Assembly: GCF_030704825.1 (NCBI RefSeq)
Contig: NZ_JAUYNX010000014.1
Coordinates: 62,001-126,000 of the forward strand
Reading direction: 5' to 3'
DNA length: 64,000 nt
DNA from: Brevundimonas sp.
GTDB lineage: Bacteria > Pseudomonadota > Alphaproteobacteria > Caulobacterales > Caulobacteraceae
Shown: piece by piece, positions 34,410 through 45,690 of the stretch
How positions within the stretch are numbered: position 1 is the stretch's first letter
Layout: the number at the start of each line of letters is the position of its first letter
Notes under the pieces: model-generated
Databases searched by the model: none
What the model was told of the DNA's origin: nothing
Seen by the model: the letters and a program-made list of their open reading frames with translations, nothing else
Made by a program: the position numbers and the translations under genes

Positions 34410-35945
34410 GTGTCGAAACGATTGAAACGAGACAGGGCCCGATCCGACCTTGCCTATATGCTCAGGATTGCCGAAGGGGCTCCCTTTTTTCAGATGATCT
34501 GGTGCGTCGATCGGATCCGTGTTGGGGATTTTGATCGGGGAGTGCGTGGTCTCGCGGACATACCTAAGGACGTTTTAGAAGGGGCCGCGAAAAGTAAGTT
34601 GTATTTCCAGCCTTGGATGTTGGAAGATCTCGTGAACGAGTGGCTCGCCACGCCGCGGCCGAAGTTGGTCCTACCTCGAAGGTTGCTTTGTGAATCTTAC
34701 AACGGGTTCGCAAGCGTCTATAATGCCATACTTCGGGTCGACGATACTGAGAGCGGGTTTGAAATCGATCGGGGCCAAGATGTGCTCCAGATGCTGCCTC
34801 GGTTTGGTCATCGGCAGTTCGAATGGCAACAAGGTTGGCTAAACGGACCCTCACTCTACAGGTCAGCGTTTATTTACGGACAAGGCGAAAGCCGAAAGTG
34901 GTTCAGCCAAACCTATGGAGCAACGCCTGCTGATCTGATGCTTTTCGCGATGGCAGCCCACAGCGTCTTCAACGGCGCCCCGGAGAATCGGGTAGCAACA
35001 TTGTCGGTTCCGCAACTGGGTCTTGAAGAACCTCTTGTCACGGCAGGGCTGCGTTTGATGAGCTCGAAATTGAACGAGGTCATGGCGGAGGCCGCCCGCC
35101 TTCGTCGAGGCCCCTTTAACGTCGCAGCAAAGCCGAGCGTATTGCGAAGGACGCCTATCGTCTCGTTCGGCGCGGACAGCTTAAGGGCACCGCTTCCAGA
35201 TTTGCTCCTAGAGAGAGCCACAACAGGGCTCTATCTCGATTTTGTGCAGGCGCCAGATACTGTAAGGAACGAGATCGCGAGAAGATTTGAGCTGTACTGC
35301 TTCGATCTCTTCCAAGACATGTTCGGTGATGCGGCCCGCCCACAGTATCGGTACGGTACCAAGAATCGACCGATCGACAGTCCTGATATACTCATTCAAG
35401 ATCGCGACCAGCTCCAACTGATTGTCGAATGCAAAGCCACACGAATGAAGTTTGAAGTGCGGTTCTCAGACGCTTGGCATGAGGCAACAGAGAGGGGCTA
35501 CCGGGAGCTAGCAAAGGGCGTTGGTCAAATCTGGCGGCATGTCTCACACATGAGGAGAGGCTTGGTTCCAGATAAGCCGGCCGCCCAACTGAATGGATTG
35601 GTCCTGACTATGGACCCTTGGATGCGGATGACGCATGGCCAAGACGAAATCATACTTAGAATGGCGCGGGAATGGTGCGCAGCGACTGATCCCGAAATTC
35701 AGCCCGAGGATGAGTGCCCGGTTGGTTTCACACACGTCGGCGACCTCGAGTCGCTCTTTCACACAACCGGCACCGACCATGCGATCAAGATGCTGCATAA
35801 GATCGCCGCGCGAGCGGGATGGGGCGCAAATGAACTAGGGCGGGACGAGGATACCCCGAGGGTCGACCGGCCATTCGTTTTCGCCAACCGCATGGCCGAA
35901 GTCATCCCATGGCTTGAGCTACTGGAGCGGTCCGGCAAGCGATAA
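34410..35945 (+). CDS. Putative PD-(D/E)XK nuclease-like protein, atypical composition
   Basis: A 511-residue soluble protein. Around residues 322-342 is DSPDILIQDRDQLQLIVECK: P325-D326, a 13-residue gap, then E340-C341-K342, i.e. the PD-(D/E)XK restriction-endonuclease core. Supporting acidic residues lie in the helix before it (NEIARRFELYCFDLFQDMFG) and a Gln helix follows (KGVGQIWRHVSHMRRG). The N-terminal 280 residues match nothing I recognise and may sense or bind a target. Codon use is clearly less GC-biased than both flanks (LMW phosphatase, mutL), consistent with transfer. The GTG chosen follows TGGAGAGTGGGAT; the frame is open from TTG at 34323. A solitary defence nuclease is the leading guess, not proven. 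Confidence 0.75.
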   Translation: MSKRLKRDRARSDLAYMLRIAEGAPFFQMIWCVDRIRVGDFDRGVRGLADIPKDVLEGAAKSKLYFQPWMLEDLVNEWLATPRPKLVLPRRLLCESYNGFASVYNAILRVDDTESGFEIDRGQDVLQMLPRFGHRQFEWQQGWLNGPSLYRSAFIYGQGESRKWFSQTYGATPADLMLFAMAAHSVFNGAPENRVATLSVPQLGLEEPLVTAGLRLMSSKLNEVMAEAARLRRGPFNVAAKPSVLRRTPIVSFGADSLRAPLPDLLLERATTGLYLDFVQAPDTVRNEIARRFELYCFDLFQDMFGDAARPQYRYGTKNRPIDSPDILIQDRDQLQLIVECKATRMKFEVRFSDAWHEATERGYRELAKGVGQIWRHVSHMRRGLVPDKPAAQLNGLVLTMDPWMRMTHGQDEIILRMAREWCAATDPEIQPEDECPVGFTHVGDLESLFHTTGTDHAIKMLHKIAARAGWGANELGRDEDTPRVDRPFVFANRMAEVIPWLELLERSGKR

Positions 35946-36032
35946 CGGCGCAACGCCGGCTATCGTCAAATAAGCCTCCGCCCGGTGACCGCCGCGCCCG
36001 GCGAAGGATGTGGTCGCCCCGGCCCGGCGTCA

Positions 36033-37892
<1,860 letters not shown>

Positions 37893-37953
37893 GGGATTCG
37901 CAAGTATGCCGCTTTCCGCCGGGGGAAAGTAGGCGTTCGCGATCCCGGCCCGC

Positions 37954-38340
37954 CTATTCGATCGGCGTGATGGTCATCGACAGCAGGTCGCCCGACCCGT
38001 CGCCAACCCGGACGGCGGCCTTGTCGCCGCGCAGGAAGGTCAGGCGGGGGGCGGCGATCCGGGCGTCGTTGCGCGACAGGCGGGCTTCCAACTGCATCTG
38101 CGCATCATCGCCGTCGCCCTGGACGGCGAACAGATCGGCCTCGAACGCGTATGTGGTCCCGCCGACGCTGGCCGAGGCGCTCGCGGGCGCGTCCTCGAGA
38201 ATCCAGGTGCGGGTCGAGACGACCTCGACGCCGTTCTGAACGACCGAGAGGTCCAGTTGGTAGCGCTGCGCCGACCGCTCCTGGGCGATGGCGGGCGTTG
38301 CGGCGAGCAGGGCGGCGGCGATGAGGGCGGGACGGATCAT
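37954..38340 (-). CDS. Exported protein of unknown function
   Basis: A 128-residue protein with a clear Sec signal ([20 protein letters not shown], cleavage after AIA or AQ). The mature part is beta-rich with alternating polar and hydrophobic residues ([52 protein letters not shown]) and no Cys, a secretin-domain or beta-sandwich like composition. No family is recognised. A possible hairpin (GGACGG with CCGTCC) lies in the 50 bases before the gene. It is followed leftward by mutL after 61 bases. Confidence 0.75.
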   Translation of the reverse strand: MIRPALIAAALLAATPAIAQERSAQRYQLDLSVVQNGVEVVSTRTWILEDAPASASASVGGTTYAFEADLFAVQGDGDDAQMQLEARLSRNDARIAAPRLTFLRGDKAAVRVGDGSGDLLSMTITPIE

Positions 38341-38391
38341 GGACGGCTCCTTGGTTCAAGGCACCGTCCGAAGAGTCGCGTTACCGGAACC

Positions 38392-38637
38392 CTAACCGTT
38401 CGACCGTTCCAGTCCGGCGATGGACTCGACGATGTCCCCGGTCTTCTTCGCCACTACGGCCTGGGCGTCGTAGAGGCCGCGGTTATAGAAGAAGGGGCCG
38501 ATCTGGCGGCCGAGGAAGTCGAGCAGCATTTCCGCGGGCAGGGCGGCGAGATCCATCTCCAGCTCGTCGCGGAAATACGTCCGAAGCTTCGCCGTGATGT
38601 CGGCGGTTTCCTCGCGGCTGAACTGGATGGGCTTCAT
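38392..38637 (-). CDS. DUF2164 family protein
   Basis: An 81-residue helical protein with the DUF2164 pattern: [40 protein letters not shown] and [20 protein letters not shown]. Function is unknown. It begins one base after the stop of the ABC-F gene, so it is the second gene of that transcript. Confidence 0.88.
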   Translation of the reverse strand: MKPIQFSREETADITAKLRTYFRDELEMDLAALPAEMLLDFLGRQIGPFFYNRGLYDAQAVVAKKTGDIVESIAGLERSNG

Positions 38638-38638
38638 G

Positions 38639-40525
38639 TCAGCTGACCTCGGCCAGGGCTTCCTCCGCCGCGACCCAGGCGGCTTCGGCGGCGTCGAGGT
38701 CGGACCGGGTTTTCGCCCTTGCCCGGGTCAGGCCTTCAAGGGCCTTGGGATTGCTGACCGAGGCGTTGGCCATGTCGTCGTCGATGCGGGCGATGTCGGC
38801 CGTCAGCTGGGTCATCCGCTCCTCGGCTTTCTTCACCGCGTGACGCAGGGTCGAGGGGGAAGGGCCGGACTTCTTGTCGTTTTTCTTGTTTTTGTTGTTC
38901 GAAGCGGGCGCGGCGGCGACCGTGTCGTCCTTGATCTGGCTCGGCTTCACCGCCGCCTGTTTGGCGCGGTCGAGGACGTACCTGGCGTAGTCGTCCATGT
39001 CGCCTTCCCAGGGCTTGACCGTGCCCTCGGCGGCCAGCCACAGCCGGTCGGCGACCATCTCCATCAGCGAGCGGTCGTGGGTGATCAGGATGACGGCGCC
39101 GGAATAGTCGTTGAGGGCGTCGAGCAGGGCGCGGCGGCTGTCGATGTCGAGGTGGTTGGTCGGTTCGTCGAGGATCAGGATGTGCGGTGCGTCCATCGCC
39201 ACCTGGTTGAGCAGCAGGCGGGCGCGCTCGCCGCCCGACAGGCTGGCGACGGTGGTCTCCTGCTTCTCGTAGCCCAGACCCCATTGCGCCAGTTTCGAGC
39301 GGCGGGCGCTTTCGGGGGCGTCGGGCATGGCGCGGCGGATGATCTCCAGCGGGGTGTCGGTCGGGTCCATGGCCTCGATCTGGTGCTGGTGAAACCAGCC
39401 CACGCGCATCTTGCGGTCGCGGTGCAGTTCGCCCTCGGACACGTTCAGCGCCCCGGCGATCATCTTGGCGAAGGTCGACTTGCCGGCGCCGTTGACGCCC
39501 AGCAGGCCGATGCGGTCGTCCAGGTCCATGCGCAGGTTGAGATTGCGCAGGATCGGCTTGCCCGGCTCATAGCCGACGTTGGCGCGCTCCAGCCGGATCA
39601 GCGGCGGCGCCAGCGGGCGGGGCGGCGACGGCAGGATGAAGGGAGCGACGCGCTCCTCGATGGTGGTGGCGACGGGCTGCATCTTCGCCAGACGCTTCAT
39701 GCGCGACTGGGCCTGGGCGGCCTTGGAGGCCTTGGCCTTGAAGCGGTCGACGAAGGCCTGGAGGTGGGCGCGTTCGGCGTCCTGCTTGGCCTTGGCCGAC
39801 AACTGCAGGCGGGCCTTCTCGGCGCGGGCCTTTTCGAACTGGTCGTAGTTGCCCGTGTAGAGCGTCAGATTGCGGTTCGCGAGGTGCAGGATGTGGGTGC
39901 AGACCTCGTTCAGCATCTCGCGGTCGTGGGAGATGATCAGGGCCGTGTGCGGGTATTTCTTCAGCCGCGCCTCGAGCCACAGGGCGCCTTCGAGGTCGAG
40001 GTAGTTGGTCGGTTCGTCGAGCAGCAGCATGTCCGGCTCGGCGAACAGGGCCGCGGCCAGGGCGACGCGCATGCGCCAGCCGCCGGAGAATTCCGACATC
40101 GGCCGCTGCTGGTTCTCCTGATCGAAGCCGAGGCCGACGAGGATTTCGGCGGCGCGGGCGGGGGCGGCGTCGGCGTCGATCTCGATCAGCCGGGTCCAGA
40201 TCTCGCCCATCTCCTCGGGCTCGGCGGTCTCCAGACGGCCCAGCAGGGTGTGACGCTCCTCGTCGGCCTCGAGGATGGTCTCGAGCACGCTGACGGGAGT
40301 GGCGGGGTGTTCCTGGTCGACCGAGCCAATGCGGGCTGTTCGGGGCAGGCTGATCTCGTCGCCGCCGGCGGCCAGTTCGCCGAGGATCAGCTTGAACAGG
40401 GTCGACTTGCCGATGCCGTTGCGGCCGACCAGCCCGACCTTGGCGCCGGGCGGCAGGGAGACGGACGCGTCCTCGAGGAATTTGCGGCCCCAGGCGTTGA
40501 AGGTCAGGTCGGTGATCTGGAGCAT
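38639..40525 (-). CDS. ABC-F family ATPase (YheS/ABCF3-like)
   Basis: A 628-residue soluble protein with two ATPase domains and no TM helices, the ABC-F layout of ribosome-associated translation factors. Domain 1: [20 protein letters not shown], signature [16 protein letters not shown], Walker [20 protein letters not shown]. The interdomain linker is Arg/Lys/Ala-rich and helical (about residues 230-290). Domain 2: [58 protein letters not shown]-terminal charged coiled coil ([20 protein letters not shown]) follows a Lys/Asn-rich hinge. A role in resolving ribosome problems is inferred from the family. DUF2164 follows in the same transcript. Confidence 0.94.
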   Translation of the reverse strand: MLQITDLTFNAWGRKFLEDASVSLPPGAKVGLVGRNGIGKSTLFKLILGELAAGGDEISLPRTARIGSVDQEHPATPVSVLETILEADEERHTLLGRLETAEPEEMGEIWTRLIEIDADAAPARAAEILVGLGFDQENQQRPMSEFSGGWRMRVALAAALFAEPDMLLLDEPTNYLDLEGALWLEARLKKYPHTALIISHDREMLNEVCTHILHLANRNLTLYTGNYDQFEKARAEKARLQLSAKAKQDAERAHLQAFVDRFKAKASKAAQAQSRMKRLAKMQPVATTIEERVAPFILPSPPRPLAPPLIRLERANVGYEPGKPILRNLNLRMDLDDRIGLLGVNGAGKSTFAKMIAGALNVSEGELHRDRKMRVGWFHQHQIEAMDPTDTPLEIIRRAMPDAPESARRSKLAQWGLGYEKQETTVASLSGGERARLLLNQVAMDAPHILILDEPTNHLDIDSRRALLDALNDYSGAVILITHDRSLMEMVADRLWLAAEGTVKPWEGDMDDYARYVLDRAKQAAVKPSQIKDDTVAAAPASNNKNKKNDKKSGPSPSTLRHAVKKAEERMTQLTADIARIDDDMANASVSNPKALEGLTRARAKTRSDLDAAEAAWVAAEEALAEVS

Positions 40526-40669
40526 GGTCGGTCGAAATCTCGGGCGGCCGCTGACGCATCGAACCGCCTTGCGGCGCGCGAAAGAGGCAAAATTGTGTGG
40601 CGGTTGGAAACCGGGGAGGGCGCCGCTATAAGCCCGCGACCTTCAATCTCCCAACAAGAAGTCACTCCC

Positions 40670-41089
40670 ATGACCGAACGCACCTTCTCGATCATCAAGC
40701 CGGACGCGACGCGCCGCAACCTGACCGGCGCCATCAACGCCGTGATCGAGGGCGCCGGCCTGCGCATCGTCGCCCAGCGCCGCGTCAAGCTGACCGAGGC
40801 CCAGGCGAAGAAATTCTACGAAGTCCACGCCGAACGCCCCTTCTACGGCGAGCTGGTCGGCCAGATGACCGCCGAGCCGGTCGTCGTCCAGGTGCTGGAA
40901 GGCCCCAACGCCGTCGCCGCCTATCGCGAAGTCATGGGCGCCACCAATCCGAAGGACGCCGCCGAAGGCACGATCCGCAAGCTGTTCGCCCTGTCGATCG
41001 GCGAAAACTCGGTCCACGGCTCGGACTCGCTGGAGAACGCCGGCATCGAGATCGCCCAGTTCTTCACCGACGACCAGATCGTCGGCTGA
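40670..41089 (+). CDS. ndk: Nucleoside diphosphate kinase
   Basis: A 139-residue enzyme that balances NTP and dNTP pools by transferring the gamma phosphate through a His. Sequence hallmarks: [58 protein letters not shown] and the active-site His in [20 protein letters not shown]. The ATG at 40670 gives the canonical N-terminus; the frame is open far upstream only because it is antisense to the ABC-F gene. A terminator lies just downstream, inside the convergent sulP gene. Confidence 0.97.
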   Translation: MTERTFSIIKPDATRRNLTGAINAVIEGAGLRIVAQRRVKLTEAQAKKFYEVHAERPFYGELVGQMTAEPVVVQVLEGPNAVAAYREVMGATNPKDAAEGTIRKLFALSIGENSVHGSDSLENAGIEIAQFFTDDQIVG

Positions 41090-41096
41090 GCCGGGT

Positions 41097-42845
41097 TCAT
41101 CCCGTCGTAATCTGACCGGCGGCCGGCTCTCCTGACGGGGGGCCGGCCGCTTCGTTTTCCGGAGCGTCCGACCGGCCGAGCACCCGTTTGCGCGCCGCCT
41201 CGAAGGTCCGCACGAAGCGGACGCGCTTGAGCACCGGCTTCGGCACGGTCTGCAGCAGGGCGCGCAGGACGCCGTGTCCGGCCCCGACGATCAGCACCTC
41301 GTCGCCCTCGTCCAGCAGCCGCTTGAGCAGATCGCCCAGGGCGAAGGCGCCGGTGGGGTCGAGCATCGGCACCGCCTCGAGGCGCAGGACATAGGCCCGC
41401 TTGCGCGCGCCGATCCGGTCCAGGGCGTCCTTGACCACGGCCGCGCTGCCGAAGAACAGCGGACCCCGGAAGGTCAGGACGCCGATGTCCGCCGGAAGGC
41501 CCTGGTTGGGGGTGTAGCGGCCGCCCCGCCGGGACCCGAGGTCGTCCTCGTCGCCCTCGATGATCGGCGGTCCGCCCTCGATCGAGGCGAGGCCCGCCAT
41601 GCGGTGCATGAAGACGAAGGCCGCCAGCACCATGCCGACCTCGATGGCGACGGTCAGGTCGACCAGCACCGTCAGGCCGAAGGTGGCCAGCAGGACGGCG
41701 CGGTCGCCGTTGGAGGTGCGCAGGATCAGGCGGAAGCGGTGCGCCTCGGCCATGTTCAGCGCCACCACCACGAGGATGGCCGCCAGCGCCGCCATGGGGA
41801 CCAGTTTCATCACCGGCGACAGCAGCAGCATGAACAGCAGCAGGAAGACCGCGTGCAGCATGCCGGCCACCGGCGAGCGGGCGCCGGAGCGGATGTTGGT
41901 CGCGGTGCGGGCGATGGCCCCGGTGGCCGGCAGGCCGCCGACCGCGGCCGAGGCGACATTGGCCACGCCCTGGGCCACCAGTTCGACGTTGGAGCGGTGC
42001 CGGCGGCCGGTCATCTGGTCGCCGACGACGGCCGAGAGCAGGGATTCCACCCCGGCCAGCAGGGCGATGGTCAGGGCGCTGGGCAGCAGCTCCATGGCGT
42101 TGTCCCAGCGCCAGAAGGCGAGGCTGGGCGTCGGCAGGCGGGCGTTCATCTCGCCGAAACGCGAGCCGATGGTCTCGACCGGCCACTGGGTCAGGGCGAC
42201 GACGGCGGCGGCCAGAACCGTGATGATAAGGAAGCCGGGAAGGCGCGGGGCGTGGCGGCGCAGCAGCAGGATGCCGGCGACGCAGGCGGCGGACAGGCCG
42301 AGGGCCGGAAGGCTGACGGTATCGCGGACCGCCCACAGGGCCTGGAGTTTGGGGATCAGTTCGGCGGGGACGGCGGCGGCCTCGAGGCCGAGAATGTCCT
42401 TGACCTGGCTGGCCATGATGATGACGGCGATGCCGCTGGTGAAGCCGGTGGTGACGGGGTCCGGGATGTATTTGATCAGGGTCCCGACGCGGGCCAGGCC
42501 CGCGACGACCAGGATGCCTCCGGCCATCAGCGTGGCCATCAGCAGGCCGTCGTAGCCGTATTTCGAGATCACCCCGTAGACGATGACCACGAAGGCGCCG
42601 GTGGGGCCGCCGATCTGGAACCGGCTGCCGCCGAGGGCCGAGATCAGGAAGCCGGCGACGATGGCCGTGATCAGTCCGACCTCGGGCGTGGCGCCCGAGG
42701 CGATGGCCAGGGCCATGGCCAGGGGCAGGGCGACCACCGCCACGGTCAGGCCGGCGAAGGTGTCGGCCCGGAAATCCGTCGGGCCGTAGCCCTGGCGCAG
42801 GACGGTGACCGCCTTGGGCAGGAACAGCTTCCAGTCGTTTCCCAT
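41097..42845 (-). CDS. SulP family anion transporter with STAS domain
   Basis: A 582-residue membrane transporter. The N-terminal domain holds about 10-14 TM segments with family sequences FAGLTVAVVALPLAMALAIA, SRFQIGGPTGAFVVIVYGVI and NVASAAVGGLPATGAIARTA. After about residue 430 comes a cytosolic STAS domain (GVLTFRGPLFFGSAAVVKDA, LRLEAVPMLDPTGAFALGDL). Sulphate, bicarbonate or dicarboxylate are all known SulP substrates and cannot be told apart here. It follows a small XRE regulator by 6 bases on the same strand, so its transcription is probably set by that protein. Confidence 0.93.
   Translation of the reverse strand: MGNDWKLFLPKAVTVLRQGYGPTDFRADTFAGLTVAVVALPLAMALAIASGATPEVGLITAIVAGFLISALGGSRFQIGGPTGAFVVIVYGVISKYGYDGLLMATLMAGGILVVAGLARVGTLIKYIPDPVTTGFTSGIAVIIMASQVKDILGLEAAAVPAELIPKLQALWAVRDTVSLPALGLSAACVAGILLLRRHAPRLPGFLIITVLAAAVVALTQWPVETIGSRFGEMNARLPTPSLAFWRWDNAMELLPSALTIALLAGVESLLSAVVGDQMTGRRHRSNVELVAQGVANVASAAVGGLPATGAIARTATNIRSGARSPVAGMLHAVFLLLFMLLLSPVMKLVPMAALAAILVVVALNMAEAHRFRLILRTSNGDRAVLLATFGLTVLVDLTVAIEVGMVLAAFVFMHRMAGLASIEGGPPIIEGDEDDLGSRRGGRYTPNQGLPADIGVLTFRGPLFFGSAAVVKDALDRIGARKRAYVLRLEAVPMLDPTGAFALGDLLKRLLDEGDEVLIVGAGHGVLRALLQTVPKPVLKRVRFVRTFEAARKRVLGRSDAPENEAAGPPSGEPAAGQITTG
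41119..41160 (+). terminator. ndk terminator inside the 3' end of sulP
   Basis: GCGGCCGGC and GCCGGCCGC form a nine-pair stem with a 14-base loop, followed by TTCGTTTTCC. It starts 30 bases after the ndk stop and lies within the last codons of the opposite-strand sulP gene. Confidence 0.7.
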
Positions 42846-42851
42846 GGCGGC

Positions 42852-43103
42852 CTATTTCCCGCCGGTCAGCCGGACGCCGCGGCCGACGCCCTGGCTGGGC
42901 GCGCCCTCGACGATCAGTTCGACGCCCGCGTCCGAGATCGCCGTCATCACCTTCTCGAGGCTGTCGACCACCACCCGGACCGAGCCCTCGCAGGCCTCCA
43001 TCCGCTGGATGGTCTGGGTCGACAGGCCCGACAGGCGGGCCAGTTCGCGCTGGTCGATCCCGAGCAGGGCCCGGGCGGCGCGGATCTGGGAGCCAGTGAT
43101 CAT
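42852..43103 (-). CDS. Small XRE-type helix-turn-helix regulator
   Basis: An 83-residue DNA-binding protein that is little more than an HTH: ITGSQIRAARALLGIDQREL, ARLSGLSTQTIQRMEACEGS, then a short helix/strand (DSLEKVMTAISDAGVELIVE). It has a strong GGAGAGG ribosome site and lies 6 bases upstream of sulP in the same direction. A 17-base palindrome sits directly before the ribosome site, the expected place for autoregulation. Confidence 0.88.
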   Translation of the reverse strand: MITGSQIRAARALLGIDQRELARLSGLSTQTIQRMEACEGSVRVVVDSLEKVMTAISDAGVELIVEGAPSQGVGRGVRLTGGK

Positions 43104-43117
43104 CAGAACCTCTCCGT

Positions 43118-43134
43118 TGATAGATCATATATCA
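43118..43134. promoter_or_regulatory. Candidate operator of the XRE regulator
   Basis: TGATAGATCATATATCA is an inverted repeat with TGATA/TATCA arms around a seven-base AT-rich spacer, in the most AT-rich patch of the region and 14 bases before the regulator's start. Binding by the encoded XRE protein is inferred. Confidence 0.55.
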
Positions 43135-43264
43135 CATCAGAGAGATAAAATAGCCAGTGTCCCAGGTCGGCGCGGGTCCGGGCGCGGTCGGCGCAAGCGC
43201 GGCCGCGGGAACGTCGCGCCCCGCCGGACGTTTTGACGGCGCCCTCTCCCCAAGGAGCATCGAT

Positions 43265-43480
43265 ATGAAACCGTTTCTGAAACTCGCCCCCGCGGCCGCC
43301 CTTCTGACCCTGCTGTCGGCCTGCGGCACGACCATGGAGCAGCGGGCCGCGACCGGCGCCCTCGGCGGCGCCGTCGTCGGCCAGGCCATCGGCGGCGACA
43401 CCGGTTCGACCGTCGCGGGCGCCGCCGCCGGCGCGGTCGCGGGCGCCGTCACCACGCCGCCCCGCCGCCGTCCGAACTGA
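43265..43480 (+). CDS. Glycine-zipper lipoprotein
   Basis: A 71-residue lipoprotein. The signal is MKPFLKLAPAAALLTLLSAC with lipobox LLSAC, followed by a short linker and a Gly/Ala-rich helix (GALGGAVVGQAIGGDTGSTV, AGAAAGAVAGAV) with GxxxG spacing that could pack in a membrane, then a basic PPRRRPN tail. CCCCAAGGAGC at proper spacing fixes the ATG; an open extension to 43157 is not supported. The small YMGG/OsmB-like envelope proteins are similar in style. Confidence 0.85.
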   Translation: MKPFLKLAPAAALLTLLSACGTTMEQRAATGALGGAVVGQAIGGDTGSTVAGAAAGAVAGAVTTPPRRRPN

Positions 43481-43497
43481 CGAAGCCCCGAACGAAA

Positions 43498-43527
43498 ACG
43501 GCCCCGGCGAGCGATCGCCGGGGCCGT
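43498..43527 (+). terminator. Hairpin terminator between glycine-zipper gene and M13 peptidase
   Basis: ACGGCCCCGGCGA-GCGA-TCGCCGGGGCCGT is a perfect 13-pair stem with a tetraloop, 17 bases after the lipoprotein stop and 17 before the convergent peptidase stop. AACGAAA on the left gives a T-rich tail for the leftward gene, so it may act in both directions. Confidence 0.75.
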
Positions 43528-43544
43528 CGTCATCTGGCCGCAGC

Positions 43545-45608
43545 CTACCAGATCCGGGCGCGGGCCTCCGGAGCCAGATACTGTTCGTCGCCCGGCTGGA
43601 CTCCGAACGCCGCGTACCAGGCGTCGATATTGCGCGGCGGTACGGCGGCCCGGTACTGGGCCGGCGAATGCGGATCGACCGTCACCTGCTGGCGCAACGC
43701 CTCGTCGCGCGAATTCTCGCGCCACACCTGGGCCCAGCCCAGGAAGACCCGCTGGTCGCCGGTCAGGCCGTTGAGCACCGGCGCCTCGGCCCCGTTCAGC
43801 GACAGGTGGTAGGCGTCGAGCGCCAGCAGCAGGCCGCCCAGGTCGGCGATGTTCTCGCCCATGGTCAGGTCGCCGTTGACGTGGGTTCCCTCGAACGGGC
43901 TCAGGGCCGAATACTGCGCCCCCAGCGCCCGGGCGCGCTCCTCGAACCTGGCGGCGTCCTCGGCCGTCCACCAGTCGCGCAGCACGCCGTCGCCGTCGAC
44001 CTTGCGGCCCTGGTCGTCGAACCCGTGGGTGATCTCGTGGCCGATCACCGCGCCGATGCCGCCGTAGTTGACGGCAGGATCGGCGTTCGGATCGAAGAAG
44101 GGCGCCTGCAGGATGGCGGCCGGGAAGACGATCTCGTTGCGCGGCGGGTTGTAGTAGGCGTTCACCGTCTGGGGCGTCATGCCCCACTCCAGCGGATCGA
44201 CCGGCTTGTTGACCTTGCCCAGGCTGTAAGCCCATTCGAATGCCGCCGAACGCTCGACGTTGCCGTACAGGTCGCCCTCGACCAGCCGCAGGCCGTCGTA
44301 GTCGCGCCACTTCTCGGGGTAGCCGATCTTCACGCCGAAGCGGCTCATCTTGTAGAGCGCCTGCTGACGGGTTTCGGGGCCCATCCAGTCGAGCGCCTCG
44401 ATCCGCGCGGTCATGGCGCGGCGTAGATTGGCGACCAGGGCCTCCATCCGGGCCTTGGACTCCGCCGGGAAATGCCGCGCGACATATTCGCGGCCCAGCA
44501 CCTCGCCGAGCGAGCCGTCGACCAAGGTCACGCCGCGTTTCCACCGGGGCCGGTTCTCGGGCTGGCCGTTGAGCGCCTTGCCGTAGAAGTCGAAGCGGGC
44601 GTCGACGAAGGCCTGGGACAGATAGGGCGAGGCCTGGTCGACGATGTGGAAGGCCTGCCAGGACTGGAGCGTCCCGACCGGGGTTTCGGCGAACACCCGC
44701 GCCATGCCCGGGAAGGCGGTGTCGTTGGCGTTGATGAGGCGGTTCGCGTCCGCGACGCCGGCGGCGCCGGCCCACGCCGTCCAGTCGAAGCCGGGAGCCT
44801 GGGCGGTCAGGTCGGCGACGGTGGTGGGCTTGTAGCCGGCCTCGATGTCGCGGTTCTGGACCTGGGTCCAGTGCTGCTCGGCGATCCGGGTCTCGAAGGC
44901 GATGATGTCGGCCGCGGCCTGTTCGGGCGCCGGCCAGCCAGCCAGCTGCAGCGCCTTGACCACATAGACCCGGTAGGCCTCGCGCTGCGGCGCGAAACTC
45001 TCTTCCAGATAGTAGTCGCGGTCCGGCATGCCGAGGCCGCCCTGGACGATGTAGGCGCTGTGCAGGTCGGGCTGTTTCAGGTCTTCGGCGATATAGATTC
45101 CGAACAGGCTGGAGCCGAAACCGCCCTGGGTGCGCCCCATCAGGGCGGCGATCTCCTCGCGCGTGTCGGCCGCGCGGACCTCAGCCAGATCGGCCTCGAG
45201 CGGCGTGGCGCCCAGCCGCTCGACCGTCGCCTCGTCCATGAAGCTGCCGTAGAAGGTCCCGATCCGGGCCGCGTCGGGGCTGGCGGACGGATTTTCAGCG
45301 CTCTCCTCGATCAGGGCCTTCAGATTGTCCTGCGAGCGGTCGTAGAGCATGTCGAACACGCCGAAGGACGATTTGTCCGCCGGAATCGGGGTGTTGGCCA
45401 GATAAGTCCCGCTGGCGAAACGGTTGAAGTCGGCGCCCGGACGGATCGACGTATCCATGCCTCCGGTGTCGAAACCGAAGGCGCCGATTTCGGCCTGGTC
45501 GGTCGCCGGGATCTCGACGATCGGAGGGGCGGTCTGGGCCTGGACCGCGCCGGCCGCGAGCAGAAGGACCGCGCCGGCGGCGCAGGCCATGAGATTGAGT
45601 CTGAGCAT
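43545..45608 (-). CDS. M13 family zinc metallopeptidase (neprilysin-like)
   Basis: A 687-residue exported peptidase. The signal peptide MLRLNLMACAAGAVLLLAAG ends at AVQAQ, and there is an M13 N-terminal domain (SIRPGADFNRFASGTYLANT) and a catalytic domain with Zn motif GAVIGHEITHGFDDQGRKVD (HExxH), third ligand Glu in MGENIADLGGLLLALDAYHL, substrate motif NAYYNPPRNEIVFPAAILQA and the typical end EQYLAPEARARIW. These enzymes cut small peptides at the outer side of the inner membrane or on the surface. It forms a single unit and is separated from purN by about 80 bases on the same strand. Confidence 0.95.
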   Translation of the reverse strand: MLRLNLMACAAGAVLLLAAGAVQAQTAPPIVEIPATDQAEIGAFGFDTGGMDTSIRPGADFNRFASGTYLANTPIPADKSSFGVFDMLYDRSQDNLKALIEESAENPSASPDAARIGTFYGSFMDEATVERLGATPLEADLAEVRAADTREEIAALMGRTQGGFGSSLFGIYIAEDLKQPDLHSAYIVQGGLGMPDRDYYLEESFAPQREAYRVYVVKALQLAGWPAPEQAAADIIAFETRIAEQHWTQVQNRDIEAGYKPTTVADLTAQAPGFDWTAWAGAAGVADANRLINANDTAFPGMARVFAETPVGTLQSWQAFHIVDQASPYLSQAFVDARFDFYGKALNGQPENRPRWKRGVTLVDGSLGEVLGREYVARHFPAESKARMEALVANLRRAMTARIEALDWMGPETRQQALYKMSRFGVKIGYPEKWRDYDGLRLVEGDLYGNVERSAAFEWAYSLGKVNKPVDPLEWGMTPQTVNAYYNPPRNEIVFPAAILQAPFFDPNADPAVNYGGIGAVIGHEITHGFDDQGRKVDGDGVLRDWWTAEDAARFEERARALGAQYSALSPFEGTHVNGDLTMGENIADLGGLLLALDAYHLSLNGAEAPVLNGLTGDQRVFLGWAQVWRENSRDEALRQQVTVDPHSPAQYRAAVPPRNIDAWYAAFGVQPGDEQYLAPEARARIW

Positions 45609-45690
45609 TGGAGCCCCCGTTTGAATTTCGGCGGCAAGCTGCCTCAGGCGTTCGCGGCTGTCGCCGGAAAAGGCGGGAGATTACGAACTT

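Noticed and set aside
38594..40669. Upstream extension of the ndk reading frame
   Set aside because: Only open because it is antisense to the ABC-F gene; canonical NDK starts at 40670.
41274..43148. 624-residue rightward frame
   Set aside because: Antisense to SulP and XRE genes, composition of a shadow frame.
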